Shown one piece after another: positions 33,716-43,223 of a stretch of 64,000 bases of DNA (position 1 is the first letter of the stretch; each line of letters begins with the position of its first letter). The stretch is taken from NCBI GenBank assembly GCA_024195265.1, contig JAJLRJ010000002.1, forward strand, positions 14,037,867-14,101,866, in the 5' to 3' direction. Under the pieces are notes generated by a model, which did not search any database, was not told the DNA's origin, and was given only the letters and a program-made list of their open reading frames with translations. The position numbers and the translations under genes were made by a program. Source of the DNA: Dendrophyllia cribrosa. Its lineage: Eukaryota; Cnidaria; Anthozoa; Scleractinia; Dendrophylliidae.

Positions 33716-35491
33716 CGGGTGGGAGGAGGGTCTTATTTGAGAGGGTGGGTGGTCTTAATTGAGGATTTACGGTATGTCGTTTTTATCAGGAATGTAGGAA
33801 TGTCTACTTCTACAAGCGCTGCCAGGATTGGTTCGTTTCTTTCTCCTTATGTCGTTTATTCGGTAAGTATTACCCATTTTAAAGATGATTTATGATAATT
33901 TATGATAATTGCGTCGACGAAGGAGACGCTTCCTAATCTTGTCGGCTAAGCGGAACGAATCGAGAAATGTGTCGGTACCAAATCTGCGCCATTTTGAAAC
34001 GTCACAATAGTATCCAGCATTCTTAGCGCGTCGTCTAGGCTAAGCGGAACGAATCGAGAAAAGTGTCGGTACCAAATCTGCGCCATTTTGAAACGTCACA
34101 ATAGTATCCAGCATCGCGTGGAAATCAGGCATCATCCTGGGGAGCTGGGGTTTCGAAATGTCACATGTGAATAATCTATTTGTCTTGATTTAGTTTCGGA
34201 TATTTTCCCGATTTTGGAATCGTACGGCTCAATATTTCAATGCCTAGTAAAAGTACGCAGTGGAAAAATTGGACGAAGGTTCTTCTCCGGACCAAGTAAG
34301 TTGGGTCTCTTTGGAATCAAGCAAGAAGTTACAGATTTTCCTCGCTGCCGTTCTGGTATGTTTTGAATGTTCTATCTTGATTTTGCTGTGGTTCTCTGCC
34401 TGATTTGGGAAGCTTTCACCTAAATACCGACGACGTTCTTCGCGATGTTCTACGGTACGGTGCAATTCGCTTATGTATTGTAGCAATAATTCACTGACCG
34501 GCCGCGCCAGGCGAACGCAGATAATTTAACTTTACAGTGCTCGAAATTGCGCCTGTATCGGGCGCATTTGCGACTAAAGATTTCGCAGTTTTGTGACTAA
34601 AATTTGTCTAGCTAATAAAGGAATTATATTCAACAGTCTTGTATCTTACTTGCAATTGGTAGTTGTAATTTTATCCGACAAATCTTGCGAAATTTCACGT
34701 TGAATGTTGCGTGACTTAAACGTCGAAATTTCTCATTTCCGGTTCCGGTATTGGTACATGTACTGAGGAGTATGATTTCAGAATCTGAGAAATAACCGAA
34801 ATGAAATCAAGACAAATATACTATTTATATTTCGGAAAAATCTGAGACCTTTCGGAGTACACAGCACGGCAGGATTTTGCCCGATTCCACGGCGATAGCG
34901 TGAATTTGTTTGATGACGGCCCGACGTTTTTGCCTGCGTGACATATCTCGCGACATAGCCCTTTTCAACAGTGGCTGAATCAATTCATGAAACTGAAGTA
35001 CTAGGCTAAGACGAAGTGCCACGGGATAAGGAGACGCACTATAATCTATGATTACTACTAGTTTATATGTAATCACCTCACAGAGGTGATTGTTATCTCC
35101 AAAACCACATTGCGCTGACATTTTCCGCAATGTCTTTGTACCCAAATGATCCCAAAACTCGTAGCGCCCAAAGTTATTGTACAGACTACGCATAATTTCT
35201 GGAGTAAAAAAAAAAAATAAAACCAGAGCAAATTAGTTAAGTCTTATGGCTATTTTATTTCCATAGCAACGTGCACATCCCATCGTTCCATACGTAATCA
35301 TGGGAATAGCGGCTCTGATTGCCGGGTTACTCTGCATTTTACTGCCTGAAACCCGCTTCAAGCCGACGTTGGAAACTCTCAACCAGGCTGCAAACAACAA
35401 CAGCACTGGGGAAGAGCAAAAAGAGGATGATGCACAGGGAGGTGACGAAAAGAAAGCGCTTGTGCCGGATGTGTTTACGTCAACAGTGTAA
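22768..35491 (+). CDS. SLC22-type organic ion transporter, tandem copy 1
   Basis: Predicted 12-TM major facilitator of the SLC22 (OCT/OCTN/OAT-like) family at the plasma membrane; substrate cannot be read from sequence. Exons: 22768-23091, 23919-24147, 26942-27140, 29493-29711, 29894-30028, 30371-30468, 33486-33597, 33790-33862, 35267-35491, giving 537 residues, normal family length. Visible: N-terminus with GSFGRYQ before TM1; a large Cys-bearing, sequon-rich first extracellular loop (about residues 45-100) with a GNSS tandem repeat; MFS motif GSLADKFGRK (138-147); GPRHRS after TM4; PESLRWLL; NSMVYYGV; a final PETRFKPTLET before a hydrophilic, acidic tail. The ATG at 22768 is chosen because the paralogue has its ATG at the same place and the frame upstream offers only non-ATG triplets; an AG just before it may be a 5' UTR acceptor. 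An AATAAA lies at 35644. Introns carry many insertions. Confidence 0.95.
24420..25700. repeat. Interspersed repeat R2, copy A (interrupted by a TTAA element)
   Basis: Lies in intron 2 of transporter copy 1. It matches, in inverted orientation, 30930-31565 in intron 6 of the same gene: shared words include AAGTCTTGTTTTGTTTACAT, CGAAGCAAGATTTTATCCCT and GCGGCTTCTGAGTATCCC. Copy A is split by the insertion at 24913-25368 and carries about 140 bp (25385-25520) absent from copy B. The distal part is GC-rich with runs of GCGCCCGCG. Confidence 0.8.
24913..25368. mobile_element. TTAA-flanked MITE with ~155-bp inverted arms
   Basis: Ends AGTGCCTATCACCCCTAGAA and its inverse; arms of about 155 bp face each other across about 130 bp. 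Flanked on both sides by TTAA (24909-24912 and 25369-25372). The inverted paralogous repeat at 31084-31110 has the same flanking sequence with a single TTAA at 31090-31093, that is, the unoccupied site. TTAA duplication is characteristic of piggyBac and some Kolobok-type transposases; no transposase is present. Confidence 0.9.
27241..27600 (-). mobile_element. G-run MITE family member (truncated)
   Basis: Contains repeated modules reading GGTACCCCTTTCATATACCT and ends in a run of 16 C (27579-27594) then TCCCGGG. It is the reverse-orientation relative of the element at 56759-57044, sharing the ATGAAAGGGGTACC modules, the phrase around CCCATTATAGGGAGTA, and the poly-G end. The far end is not clear, so the copy is probably truncated. 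Lies in transporter intron 3. Confidence 0.75.
27777..27946. repeat. Palindromic MITE
   Basis: Arms of about 50 bp (TCAATAGACGATATTCGTAT and its inverse, TCTCGGTATTGAACTGGAAC and its inverse) around a centre with GGCTCATGCGGGG and CCCCGCATGAGCC. Nearly perfect palindrome of 170 bp; no coding capacity. Confidence 0.85.
28568..28990 (+). repeat. Interspersed repeat R3, copy 1
   Basis: Matches 54088-54555 in the same orientation over its full length, for example GGTTGCTATGGTAAC, TTTGCAATTTCC, AAAATCCAAGATGG, and the end ACCTTATC(T/G)TGTAGAGCACATCG. Contains a full TGACGTCA site at about 28923 and a YY1-like AAGATGGCGG. Followed by a run of 23 G (29025-29047). Lies in intron 3 of transporter copy 1. 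Confidence 0.8.
30930..31565. repeat. Interspersed repeat R2, copy B (inverted relative to copy A)
   Basis: In intron 6 of transporter copy 1. Reverse complement of copy A at 24420-25700 and carries the empty TTAA site. Reads GCTAGCGGAATGTTTCGCGG near its left end and ends AAACAAGACTTGGATTTTAT. Copies A and B, about 6 kb apart in opposite orientation, could pair to form a large hairpin in the primary transcript. Confidence 0.8.
31911..31947. repeat. (TA)n microsatellite
   Basis: Eighteen or so uninterrupted TA dinucleotides just before the LINE remnant in transporter intron 6. Confidence 0.9.
31960..33225 (+). mobile_element. Non-LTR retrotransposon remnant (CR1/Jockey-like RT C-terminus)
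   Basis: The plus strand reads MYADDTSLMF (reverse transcriptase catalytic box intact), then KLTLNLTKTEFI and SLGVYIDQTLNW, then in a shifted frame LVQPHFDYCSVVWG and KLQRLQNRAARIL. It resumes after an insertion with MYKTLHGMKPEYLRSRF and LWNSLPTELRQA. The order is that of the palm, thumb and C-terminal region of CR1/L2/Jockey-type elements. 5' truncated, frameshifted and interrupted at about 32560-32932 by a palindrome array. Lies in intron 6 of transporter copy 1 and its frames should not be read as part of that gene. Confidence 0.85.
32560..32932. repeat. Array of CTTTGA...TCAAAG palindromes inserted in the LINE
   Basis: Short inverted repeats of the form CTTTGA-(6-8 bases)-TCAAAGG occur at 32588-32606, 32631-32650, 32664-32682, 32690-32709, 32736-32753, 32794-32813 and 32890-32909, with single half-sites between them. 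The last contains AGATCAAAGG, the optimal TCF/LEF site of vertebrate reporters. The array interrupts the LINE between the regions encoding ...SNLDDVF and GWRK. Probably a composite MITE or satellite fragment; regulatory activity is untested. Confidence 0.75.
33684..33716. repeat. Poly-G run (31 bases)
   Basis: Uninterrupted G from 33685 to 33715 in transporter intron 7, followed by G-rich GGGTGGGAGGAGGG. It is the longest of several G or C runs in the window. Length may be unreliable in assembly. Confidence 0.85.
33902..35062. repeat. Interspersed repeat R1, copy 2, in transporter intron 8
   Basis: Same orientation as 12939-14055. Contains a direct duplication of about 84 bp near its start (AAGCGGAACGAATCGAGAAA twice, about 33949 and 34040). 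The intron sequences on either side (TTATGATAATTTATGATAAT before; TCTCCAAAACCA after) are contiguous, apart from a short diverged segment, in intron 8 of transporter copy 2 (about 52520-52595), so R1 inserted in copy 1 after the gene duplication or was lost from copy 2. Confidence 0.85.
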
Positions 35492-36056
35492 AACATAGTT
35501 TTTGTTGCAGTTCGGTAGTCTATAAACAGCGGCTTAAGTAACGCTATTACGCTCTTTAAAACAGCCAGCGGCATAGTTGTCAAAATATAACAATTGTTCC
35601 ATAATTCACAAAGTAATTGCGCAAAATAATTGCACGAAATAAGAATAAAACGGCTTGAGTCCGCGTAAATGTCATGGGGTCTTCATAGATCTTATAGCAG
35701 GAATGGCGGTAAATTGATAAGCTTGAAAGTAATGGGAAGTGATAGTCTCATGTGGTAGTTAACAGTCCAATTTACAGCTTAGAGACCGGCCTTTGTGTGG
35801 AAGTGAGGCTGAAGTTGACCTTGTTTTGATACAAACCTTCTTGCTTTTCATATGTTCTTCTAGTGTTTGTTCGACATGATTCACGCATGAATAGGTTTGT
35901 AAAAGATCATGATTTTCTTTTGGTTTGTAAGCTTTTGTATCAAACCAAAGTGACTCCAGCCTCAATTTTACTCAAAAGCCGGGGTACTAAACCACAACCG
36001 CTGCAAAATGGTGTTTGTGATGTCTAGTTAGCCTGTTCAAGGCATTCAGATAGTGG
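35492..36056. other. 3' flank of transporter copy 1, part of the duplicated block
   Basis: Begins with the 3' UTR; AATAAA at 35644-35649. Homologous to the flank of copy 2: AAAACATAGTTTT after the stop, and around 35670-35760 (CATAGATC, TATAG, GGAATGG, TAAGCTTG, GATAGTC) against 53930-54010. No coding sequence. Confidence 0.65.
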
Positions 36057-36234
36057 GTAGCCTGTTCCAGGCGTTCAGATACTGGGGAGCGACGGAAGGA
36101 TGGGCGGCGCGCGAAGGAAAAATATTGCGAGTGCTGACGGAGGGGGATAGATGAGAGAGAGAGAGTGAGGCGAGGGATCCCGTCCTCTCTCCCCTGACTC
36201 GTTCGCGTGCCGGTTTTAGCTGGAACAGCTAGCT
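36057..36234. mobile_element. MITE with TAGCCTGTTCCAGGC-type ends
   Basis: Left end TAGCCTGTTCCAGGCGTTCA, right end inverse-like AGCTGGAACAGCTA. A partial second left end (TAGCCTGTTCAAGGCATTCA) lies just upstream at 36029, implying two insertions or a terminal duplication. Includes a (GA)8 run at 36151-36166 and a GC-rich centre. Confidence 0.6.
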
Positions 36235-36891
36235 AGTGTTTAGTATTATTTCTTATTTTATTTTTATTAGCTTCACAACGAGATTATTTTCACAATGTTG
36301 CTACTAGTATAAGATTACAGGACTGTTATAATAATTCAGGGCATACAATTAGACAGCAAACAAGGGCGGGGTGAACCGCAACAGCGTGAAGCCAATTACT
36401 GCGGGCCCGTTGTCGCTAAAAACGGATAAGACGGCACTAAAATTAATAGCAACAGGTAAACGGAAGAGTAAGACGACGAGCAATATTGCATTTTAAACAA
36501 GTAGTCTCAAGGTTCTAGGGTCTTTGGGATCATAACTGGTTTGCAAGGATCTGAAACTTGAGTAGTTAAACATTGCATGATATAAGGAGCTTAGGCTTCA
36601 CAGAACGCAGATCCAGAACTTCAACTAAAGGGTTCCATATTCTGATTGTCCGGCCTTATTCTTCTAGTGTAACGGGTATTGGGTTTATAGCGGACGCACT
36701 GGGAACATAAGATGGATTACTAGCACCGTGTTTACGACAAACTTAAAACGCAGAGACTGCCAGAAATTTACACGCAAACTGAACGAAAAAGAAACAGAAG
36801 CGAAGTATAATTTACTGGGTAAAATTATTAGAATGAAACAATTTTCCTAACCGATAAGACTTATCTTTGGTTAATACCTCTGGGCCCGGTT
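36235..36891. other. Intergenic spacer, nothing recognised
   Basis: Unique-looking sequence with no exon, repeat family or long open frame recognised. Confidence 0.4.
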
Positions 36892-37127
36892 GTTCGAAAG
36901 CCGGTTAACGCTAACCCAGGATTAAAACTTAACCGAGGATTTAATTTCTCTTGTTAGAAGAGTTTTCAAAAGCTTATTATAAGTTACATGCGAAGACAAG
37001 TCAGAGACGAAACTAAAGGGCAAAAATACTTTGGAAAAATCTCCATTGACTAATTATTTAACTGGAATCAAAATTGATGCTAACCCTGGGTTAGCTTAAC
37101 CGTGCTTTGAACAACCCGGCCCTGGTT
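36892..37127. mobile_element. MITE with GGGCCCGGTTGTTC ends
   Basis: Left TIR GGGCCCGGTTGTTCGAAAGC and right TIR reading inverse (CTTTGAACAACCCGGCCC), each continuing inward with inverted TTAACCCAGG/CTAACC words for about 40 bp. Interior is AT-rich and non-coding. No clear target duplication. Confidence 0.8.
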
Positions 37128-37246
37128 AAAATCCTAGACTAAAGTCGCGTTTTCTTGCATTTATCTTTTTAGTGAATTTATGTGAAAATTGCGCAACAAT
37201 TTGTACGTATTTCGCGGCAGCAGGCGGCAAGCGGTAAGCACAAGTT

Positions 37247-37335
37247 CAACCTCGTTCCCAGAGTCTCTCTTCCTCCCGCCTCTTTCTGTCTCGCTTCAGG
37301 GGGCGGGAAGAAGAGAGACCCTAATAACGAGGTTG
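37247..37335. mobile_element. Short MITE with CAACCTCGTT ends
   Basis: CAACCTCGTTCCCAGAGTCT at the left faces GACCCTAATAACGAGGTTG at the right; inner arms CTCTCTTCCTCCCGCC and GGCGGGAAGAAGAGAG also pair. About 90 bp, one hairpin. Confidence 0.8.
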
Positions 37336-37768
37336 GCTCAAGTTAGCAGTTTGCCGGAAAACACGATACTCAATCTCTCTATTCATAAGACCATACTGTT
37401 TATAGTCTTAAGAAAGCTGATGGAATATTACGGTGTTAGTACCAAGCGTAACTTTAGAAACTGAGTTTCATAGGACATTTATAATTAAAAGCTTTACCTA
37501 AGATTGTAAATCCACCCTATAATCTCAGACACAATTATCAATGAATTATTGGAACAATTCTCTTTCCATGTGCTTTAATTTTCTTCTTATATCGAGTTTC
37601 AACATCAAATAATCTTTTACTCAACACTAAGGAGGAGGGAGAGCCGCGCACCGTGCAAAGGATGGTGAATCAGTCTGATCCTGAGCCGAGTGTTCCAATA
37701 AATGGTATCTGAGATTGTTGAGAGGGGTCGTAGCTGTCAAACGATGGCTGTGATTGGCGAACGATACA

Positions 37769-37959
37769 ATAGGCCATTTCCGAGTTGCCTTTAGCCTCTC
37801 TATCAAAGCGAGGCTAGGTGCGAAACCTTTCATATGAAAATGAGATTTCATTCACATGCAAATAAGTTGCATGTGAATGAAAACTCATTTTCATATGAAA
37901 GGTTTCGCACCTAGTCTCGCTTTGATAGAGAGGCTAAAGGCAACTCGGAAATGGCCTAT
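37769..37959. repeat. Near-perfect 191-bp palindrome
   Basis: Arms ATAGGCCATTTCCGAGTTGC, TTTGATAGAGAGGCTAAAGG and their inverses, extending to the centre CATGCAAATAAGTTGCATG. Arms are about 92 bp with few mismatches. Upstream (37495-37710) matches 54640-54790 downstream of transporter copy 2, but the palindrome is absent there, so it inserted after the duplication. Confidence 0.85.
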
Positions 37960-37966
37960 GTACCAT

Positions 37967-38064
37967 TTAATAAACGAGCAGCAGTATTTTATCAGGTATA
38001 AAATCCCTCGGGCTTCGCCCTCGGGATTTTATACCTGATAAAACACGTGCTGCGAGTTTATTAA
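37967..38064. repeat. 98-bp palindrome adjacent to the previous one
   Basis: TTAATAAACGAGCAGCA and GTATTTTATCAGGTATAAAA pair with their inverses around CCCTCGGGCTTCGCCCTCGGG. It starts and ends in TTAA, possibly the target duplication of a TTAA-type element. Confidence 0.8.
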
Positions 38065-39255
38065 TGATATATCACTTGAACAATTTCCCTATCCCTAATC
38101 CCTATCCCAGCGGGACAAATCTATTGTTTTCTTAGCGAATCACAGACATCGTTTGGACAAGTGCATGACTACCCGGATTGTTGGTTATAGTCATAAATAA
38201 ACGATCATCGAACTAAAATTAAGATGAAGCTTTTAGCAAAGGGTATTTTGTTTTCCTCTAGCTTCTCCTTAATTTGCCTGTCCCTATCTGCGCACAATTA
38301 AGTAAATCCACCCATTAGAGGGACACAGTGTCCTGCCCAGAAATAACGAAAATTTGCTCACTTAATTTCCGTATTATATCGCCAAAGGCCACCAAATATA
38401 CAACTAAATTGGATAAAAAGATTCTATAGAGCAAAACAGAAGCAGTAGTTTGGAGATAAAGTGCAGGATTACAAGGATCGAAGTGGATTACAGTTCATCA
38501 ATTTTGATTTCGTGACAGGCGGTCAAGAAATCAAAGATTCCATTCTGGTGGAATTTTGAAATTTTTTGTCGTTATTTTGTCTTTTTAGTTCATATTTCTT
38601 TGCGTTCATTACTTTTGGCGATCTTTTTTTCCTACCGTGTAGGAGGAAAGTTTGCGGGAGGAAAATTTTGCGGATTGCCGACTGAATTTGTTTTGCGGGG
38701 GGAAATTTTTGCGGATCGAGACAGCTAAAATTTCTGTTGGGAGGAAATGTTTGCGGATTTCTGGTCAAGTATAAATAAAATTCAAGGCAGTATCGGTATT
38801 ACAAAAAAAATCGCAATTTTACTTCCTGACCGGAGGTTCTAAACTGATAACGAATCTGTTCAAATTAATGTAGGCCTCGCCCCTTCTTCAACGAGACTGT
38901 CTTGAAGTTGCGTTTGATTGTCAAAACTGACTCATTTTGCTTGTTTGGTTGTGCGAACTCGCTTGATAATCTTTCTACATAATAATTTGATCAGTTTTTC
39001 ACTAACGATAAAAGAAATGAACAGAAACACACCGTGTTAAGGGACACTGTCCCCACGGAACAAAATGATTTATCCGGTGCATGGAGAGCGCCATCCACCT
39101 TTTGAACAACCGGGGCCAGGATTATACAAGGATGGATGTGGATTACAGTTCATCAAATTTGATTTCATGACAAGCGGTCAAGAAATAAAAATTGCCAATC
39201 TTATAGAATTAACAAGCTTAAAGAAAGCTTCTGGCCATAATCATGAAAAGTAAGG
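38065..39255. other. Spacer with G-rich minisatellite and a duplicated segment
   Basis: At 38640-38762 the unit GGAGGAAATTTTTGCGGAT is repeated with variations about five times. A segment reading GTGGATTACAGTTCATCAA occurs at about 38481 and 39139, followed both times by GGTCAAGAAAT; a dispersed duplication. The stretch 38218-38320 matches 55455-55560 downstream of transporter copy 2. No gene. Confidence 0.55.
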
Positions 39256-39375
39256 GTTATTGACCAGGAGCGAGGGGATATGCGATATATTCCCCTCGTG
39301 GTGTACCCGAGGGCGTAGCCCGAGGGAACGCCACGAGGGGAATATATCACATATCCCCGAGGGACAGGTCAATAA
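39256..39375. repeat. 120-bp palindrome rich in GAGGGGAATAT
   Basis: GTTATTGACC and its inverse GGTCAATAAC at the outside; inner words CGAGGGGATATG, TATATTCCCCTCGTGG and CCCGAGGGC pair with the other arm. The same GAGGGGAATAT word is repeated in tandem 600 bp downstream. Confidence 0.8.
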
Positions 39376-39961
39376 CATGCTTATTTTTCACCTTGCGAGG
39401 TTTTCTAAAACAAAGAAACTATTAATTTGTCGGAGAGTAACATACCGTTCAATTCAAATGCAAAAAAGCATGATTCCGCAAGGCCGCATTGGGATCACGG
39501 CACAATACGACGACGAAGCGCGACGGTAAACATGTTTTGCTTTTGCCAAATTTGCATTGAGCACGTTGCTTCGTTATGAGTAGAAGGAGGGGGAGAGAGA
39601 AGAAAATGTATGAACAGTACTCGTGGTCTCGCCATGGCCCAACCGGCTGCCCGCCTTCATCTTTCGAAGATCAATGGAGTGGTTCAGTGCGGTGTGTTTT
39701 CCAAGGGAAACCGGCAGAAACATATTCAGGTTCAAGCGTAAAACTAGGCGTCCTACATTATTGAAGACTCGAAACCTGAATCTAGGTACGATACCATCGA
39801 ATAATGTTATTAACATTTCGCTTTTTGGTCGCGACCGGCAAGTTAATTACGTAGGAATAAGATTGATGAAGTTGTCTTTTTATGTAAACAAAAAATATTG
39901 ACCGATGCTAGAGTGTTTTCCTTGTTATGCCCTATTTTGTCTTCCCGTTTGTGTTATTCTA

Positions 39962-40065
39962 TTATGAGGGGAATAAGTCGAGGAGACTAAGGCGAGGGGA
40001 ATATGTCGAGGGGAATATGTCGGGGGGAATATGTTGGGGGGAATATGTCGAGGGGAATATATAAT
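39962..40065. repeat. Minisatellite, ~16-bp unit GAGGGGAATATGTC
   Basis: Six variants of (C)GAGGGGAATATGTCG, with GGGGGGAATATGT forms, immediately followed by unique sequence. It is related by sequence to the arms of the palindrome at 39256. Confidence 0.8.
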
Positions 40066-41354
40066 CCTTTGTTTTGCTATTGTTATCAGCTATTGTTTTC
40101 AGCCCCGCCTCTCCCCTTTCACAATCAAAGCCGCACCCAGCTTTTCAGACACTGAGCTAGGTGGAAAATAACATGATATATCAGCCATGACAGTGTCTTT
40201 ATAAAAAGTTAAACGGCCGGCGATAACGTACTTGCATCGTTCATGATATTTGGCATCAATTATGACGTTTTCTATAGGCTAGAGCATTCCTCGAGGGTGT
40301 CTCTGTTACAGCGGATGAGTACGTACAAGGCGGCTTTGTAATATTTGCTGACATTTTTCGCGGGAATGGATAGTTGCTGAGGTCGGATAATTAGCCCTTT
40401 CAATCTTAGGATCGAAATGTTGATTAGCTCTTTTATCATTACCATACCGACTTGGATGCTTTTGTTTCCCTTTGTTAGAGAAGTCAACGAAGTATGTTTT
40501 ATTTCGTCTAGACTTTTCTCATTATTTCAATGCCGTTTCTTGAAGGAGACGTGAATTAACACCGGTAAGTTTCCACACTGTCATTATTTTTAACAATCAT
40601 TTTTAGATCTTTGCTGGCGCGAATGTGGCGTTTTGTCGTGTTTTGTCGCGTTTATTTTGTGCAACGAGGCAAAATTATAAAGAGAGAATCTTGGGTCAAC
40701 ATTTTTTGCGGGATCAGGGGTCAAAATTCCCAACGTTTTTGGGATCAAGGATTTAAACCTAGGGGGAAAATGGGATCAGTTATGAAAAAATATACCTCGT
40801 TACCACCCTGTCATGATGGCATACACTTGGCAAAAGTTAAGAAACGTCGACAAACAACGAAATAATTTGATTGCAAATTTAGTTATTTCAGATGCTAAGT
40901 GATTGACATCTTACTCTCTTATAAGAATGGTTCAATTTACAGTGTTTTATGGCAAGTTAATTCAGCAAGGGTTCGTCGTGCATTATACGACCACCCCGTT
41001 AAACGACCACTGACGGGCAAAAGGCATTTGGTCGACGTATTAACGGGGTCAGTCCACCGTTATCACTATTAGCAGTAGAGGGGCGTTTGCATGAATGACA
41101 TTAACGGAAAATGGCGCGTTAGCAAATTTCGGTTAAACACCGAGTCCAAAAACATTTAGAACTAGTACATTTAGTAATCATAGATTAACATATGCGTTCA
41201 ATATGAAGTATCACAGAAGAAGTGCACCTTCGGGCTTTAATAAAACATGATCTAACCAAAATTATACGCAAATAACAACGGCTTTTTTTTCATAAAATAG
41301 CACATATTAAAATTAAAATGGTTACCGGTCGCTAGCGAGCTGTATTATCGTAAC
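40066..41354. other. Spacer with a pogo/Tigger-like fragment
   Basis: No gene. At 40978-41058 the words GACCACCCCGTTAAACGACC and TATTAACGGGGTCAGTCCACC resemble the inner part of pogo-type inverted repeats. Around 40685-40790 the motif GGGATCA(A/G)G recurs three times. A dispersed-repeat fragment, otherwise unassigned. Confidence 0.4.
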
Positions 41355-41882
41355 GCCATCATGACGTTTAAATGCACGACGGGCTGTGCTCCAGAATACC
41401 TGTCTTCACAATTCATCAAACGCAAGAATATAACAAATCGCAGAACTCGCAACTCCCAAAAACTTAATGTACCGCTTTTTAAAACAGCCACCGGACAAAA
41501 AACATTTTATTATAGAACAGTAACTTTATGGAATTCACTCGATGTTTCGCTCAAACTTTCAAGAAATGTCCACATTTTTAAAAGGTCACTTAGATATAGG
41601 TTATTAAAAGAATTTAATAAGATATAATTCTATCTTTGTATATAATTTTTAATCACTTGTACATATTCTCAAAACTGTATATAACTTTTTAAACACTTGT
41701 ATATTTATATTTTTAAGTTTTACTTCATTTATTGTAATATGTATTTTGCGGTAGTTTTTATTGTTTTTATTAATTACTTTATTTTTATCTTTTGTATTAT
41801 CTTTGAAAAGCCCCTTTGGGAAAGATAATAAACAATGTATGTATGTATGTATGTATGTATGTATGTATGTATGTATGTATGC
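41355..41882 (+). mobile_element. LINE 3' end (CR1/Jockey-like) with (ATGT)n tail
   Basis: An 88-codon frame from 41361 reads MTFKCTTGCAPEYLSSQF, ATGQKTFYYR and TLWNSL, the conserved C-terminus of CR1/Jockey-type reverse transcriptases and clearly related to the LINE at 31960. About 200 bp of 3' UTR follow, ending CCCCTTTGGGAAAGATAATA and then an ATGT microsatellite (41835-41882), the type of tail such elements carry. 5' truncated. Confidence 0.85.
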
Positions 41883-42658
41883 ATATTAACTTACATTGGC
41901 GATGTTTTCGCATTCTTTAACTCAAAATAAAACACTGTGGAGAAGCGGAATATCGATCAGTGTTTATCCTATGTCAATTAGGGACGGACCATTAGAAAAG
42001 TGATGGGGGGGGGGGGGGGGGGGGGGGCGGTGGGGAAAAACCAAAAAAAATTCGTGCAAGGGAAAATGCCAGGAAAAAAAATTCGTGCAAAGTTCAAGGC
42101 AAAGAAAAAAAATTCATGCAGAAGGAGAAGTCCTATTGTGGTTGTTATTTAATATATAAAAGCTGCCAAAGTGCCTATTGAAAATAGCGCTCTTGGCGTT
42201 TCAAAAATTCAAAACATTCTTGGGGCCTTCCTATACTATTATTTATAAATAGTATTATAAAGGTGACAGGCCAAACACGACTCCCGCTAGTCGCAAAATG
42301 TATAAAGAAGCCTTTAGAAATGCTTTCCCAAGAAGGTCTACGAGATATTTGTTCCCTTTAGATCACCAATATAGAATTGTGACTAGTCACTATTATCTCT
42401 GTCTCAGTTTTGCATGCTCGATATGTATTGTATGACTCTTTGATGATCTTTGGGATAAAAATCTCTTAAGTGACAGGAGATTTTCATGCTGTGTAGCCAT
42501 TTATGGAATTATTGTTTCTCTATGCCTTCGTTATGCTAGCTCTCTTGGCATATGTTAGGACTTCTTTGGCTAACTTTTGTTGCAAGATATGTAGTGATCG
42601 GCTGCAGTTTTTGTTATTGTTATGAATATGCTAGGATCAGTCAATCTCTCAGCCCGTG

Positions 42659-42813
42659 CAGGGGCGTAGCTACGTGTATGCACGTACGCACGTGCGTACC
42701 TGAAAAAGTCGGGAAAAAAGAAAGATTTGGGACTTGAGGGTGGGGGAGGAGGTAGGGGGAGTGTTTGGAAATTGATTGTGCGTACCTCTGAAAAAATCCT
42801 AGCTACGCCCCTG
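42659..42813. mobile_element. Nested MITE, ends CAGGGGCGTAGCTACG, 5-bp target duplication
   Basis: 155 bp with TIR CAGGGGCGTAGCTACG and inverse TAGCTACGCCCCTG, flanked by CCGTG at 42654-42658 and 42814-42818. CAGGGGCG ends are hAT-like, but the duplication is 5 rather than 8 bp. Confidence 0.8.
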
Positions 42814-42952
42814 CCGTGATTTAGTGTCAAAGTCTGCGGTGTGCAAGACTTGTGAGAAAGTGGATCTTTATCACGGATGTAGGCGTCAAAGATCAAAGTC
42901 TGAAGCTGCCGTGTCTCTATTGGAATCATGACTTCTTGCAGTTTATGTTTTA

Positions 42953-43223
42953 CAGTGGCGGATCCAGGGGGAGGGTCGGGGGGTCCGGACCCCACTTTCA
43001 GACCTGTGTCTCCCTTGTGGTTCATAAAAATAATAGAATAAAATTGTTTTATACGTAGTTGTTTCACCTCCACCAATTGACTGATTGTCAATTTTTTGAC
43101 TTAACAAACGCTTTTCGAGTTTCAGGAGTGCTGGAAATGGCGTTTCAGAGGGTAAAATTGGAAAAATTTCCGGGCAGGCATGAACCCGGACCCCTCTTTC
43201 AGAAATCCCTGGATCCGCCTCTG
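42953..43223. mobile_element. Nested MITE, ends CAGTGGCGGATCCAGG, 5-bp target duplication
   Basis: 271 bp with TIR CAGTGGCGGATCCAGGG and inverse CCCTGGATCCGCCTCTG, flanked by TTTTA at 42948-42952 and 43224-43228. The subterminal CCGGACCCC words are also inverted (left GGTCCGGACCCC, right CCCGGACCCC). Same TIR style and duplication length as its neighbour, so probably mobilised by the same enzyme. Confidence 0.8.

Noticed and set aside
39962..40065. CRISPR-like array
   Set aside because: The repeats are directly tandem without spacers and the genome is eukaryotic; a minisatellite.
42570..43091. 173-codon minus-strand frame
   Set aside because: Crosses two separate MITEs and their flanks; composition is that of the transposons.
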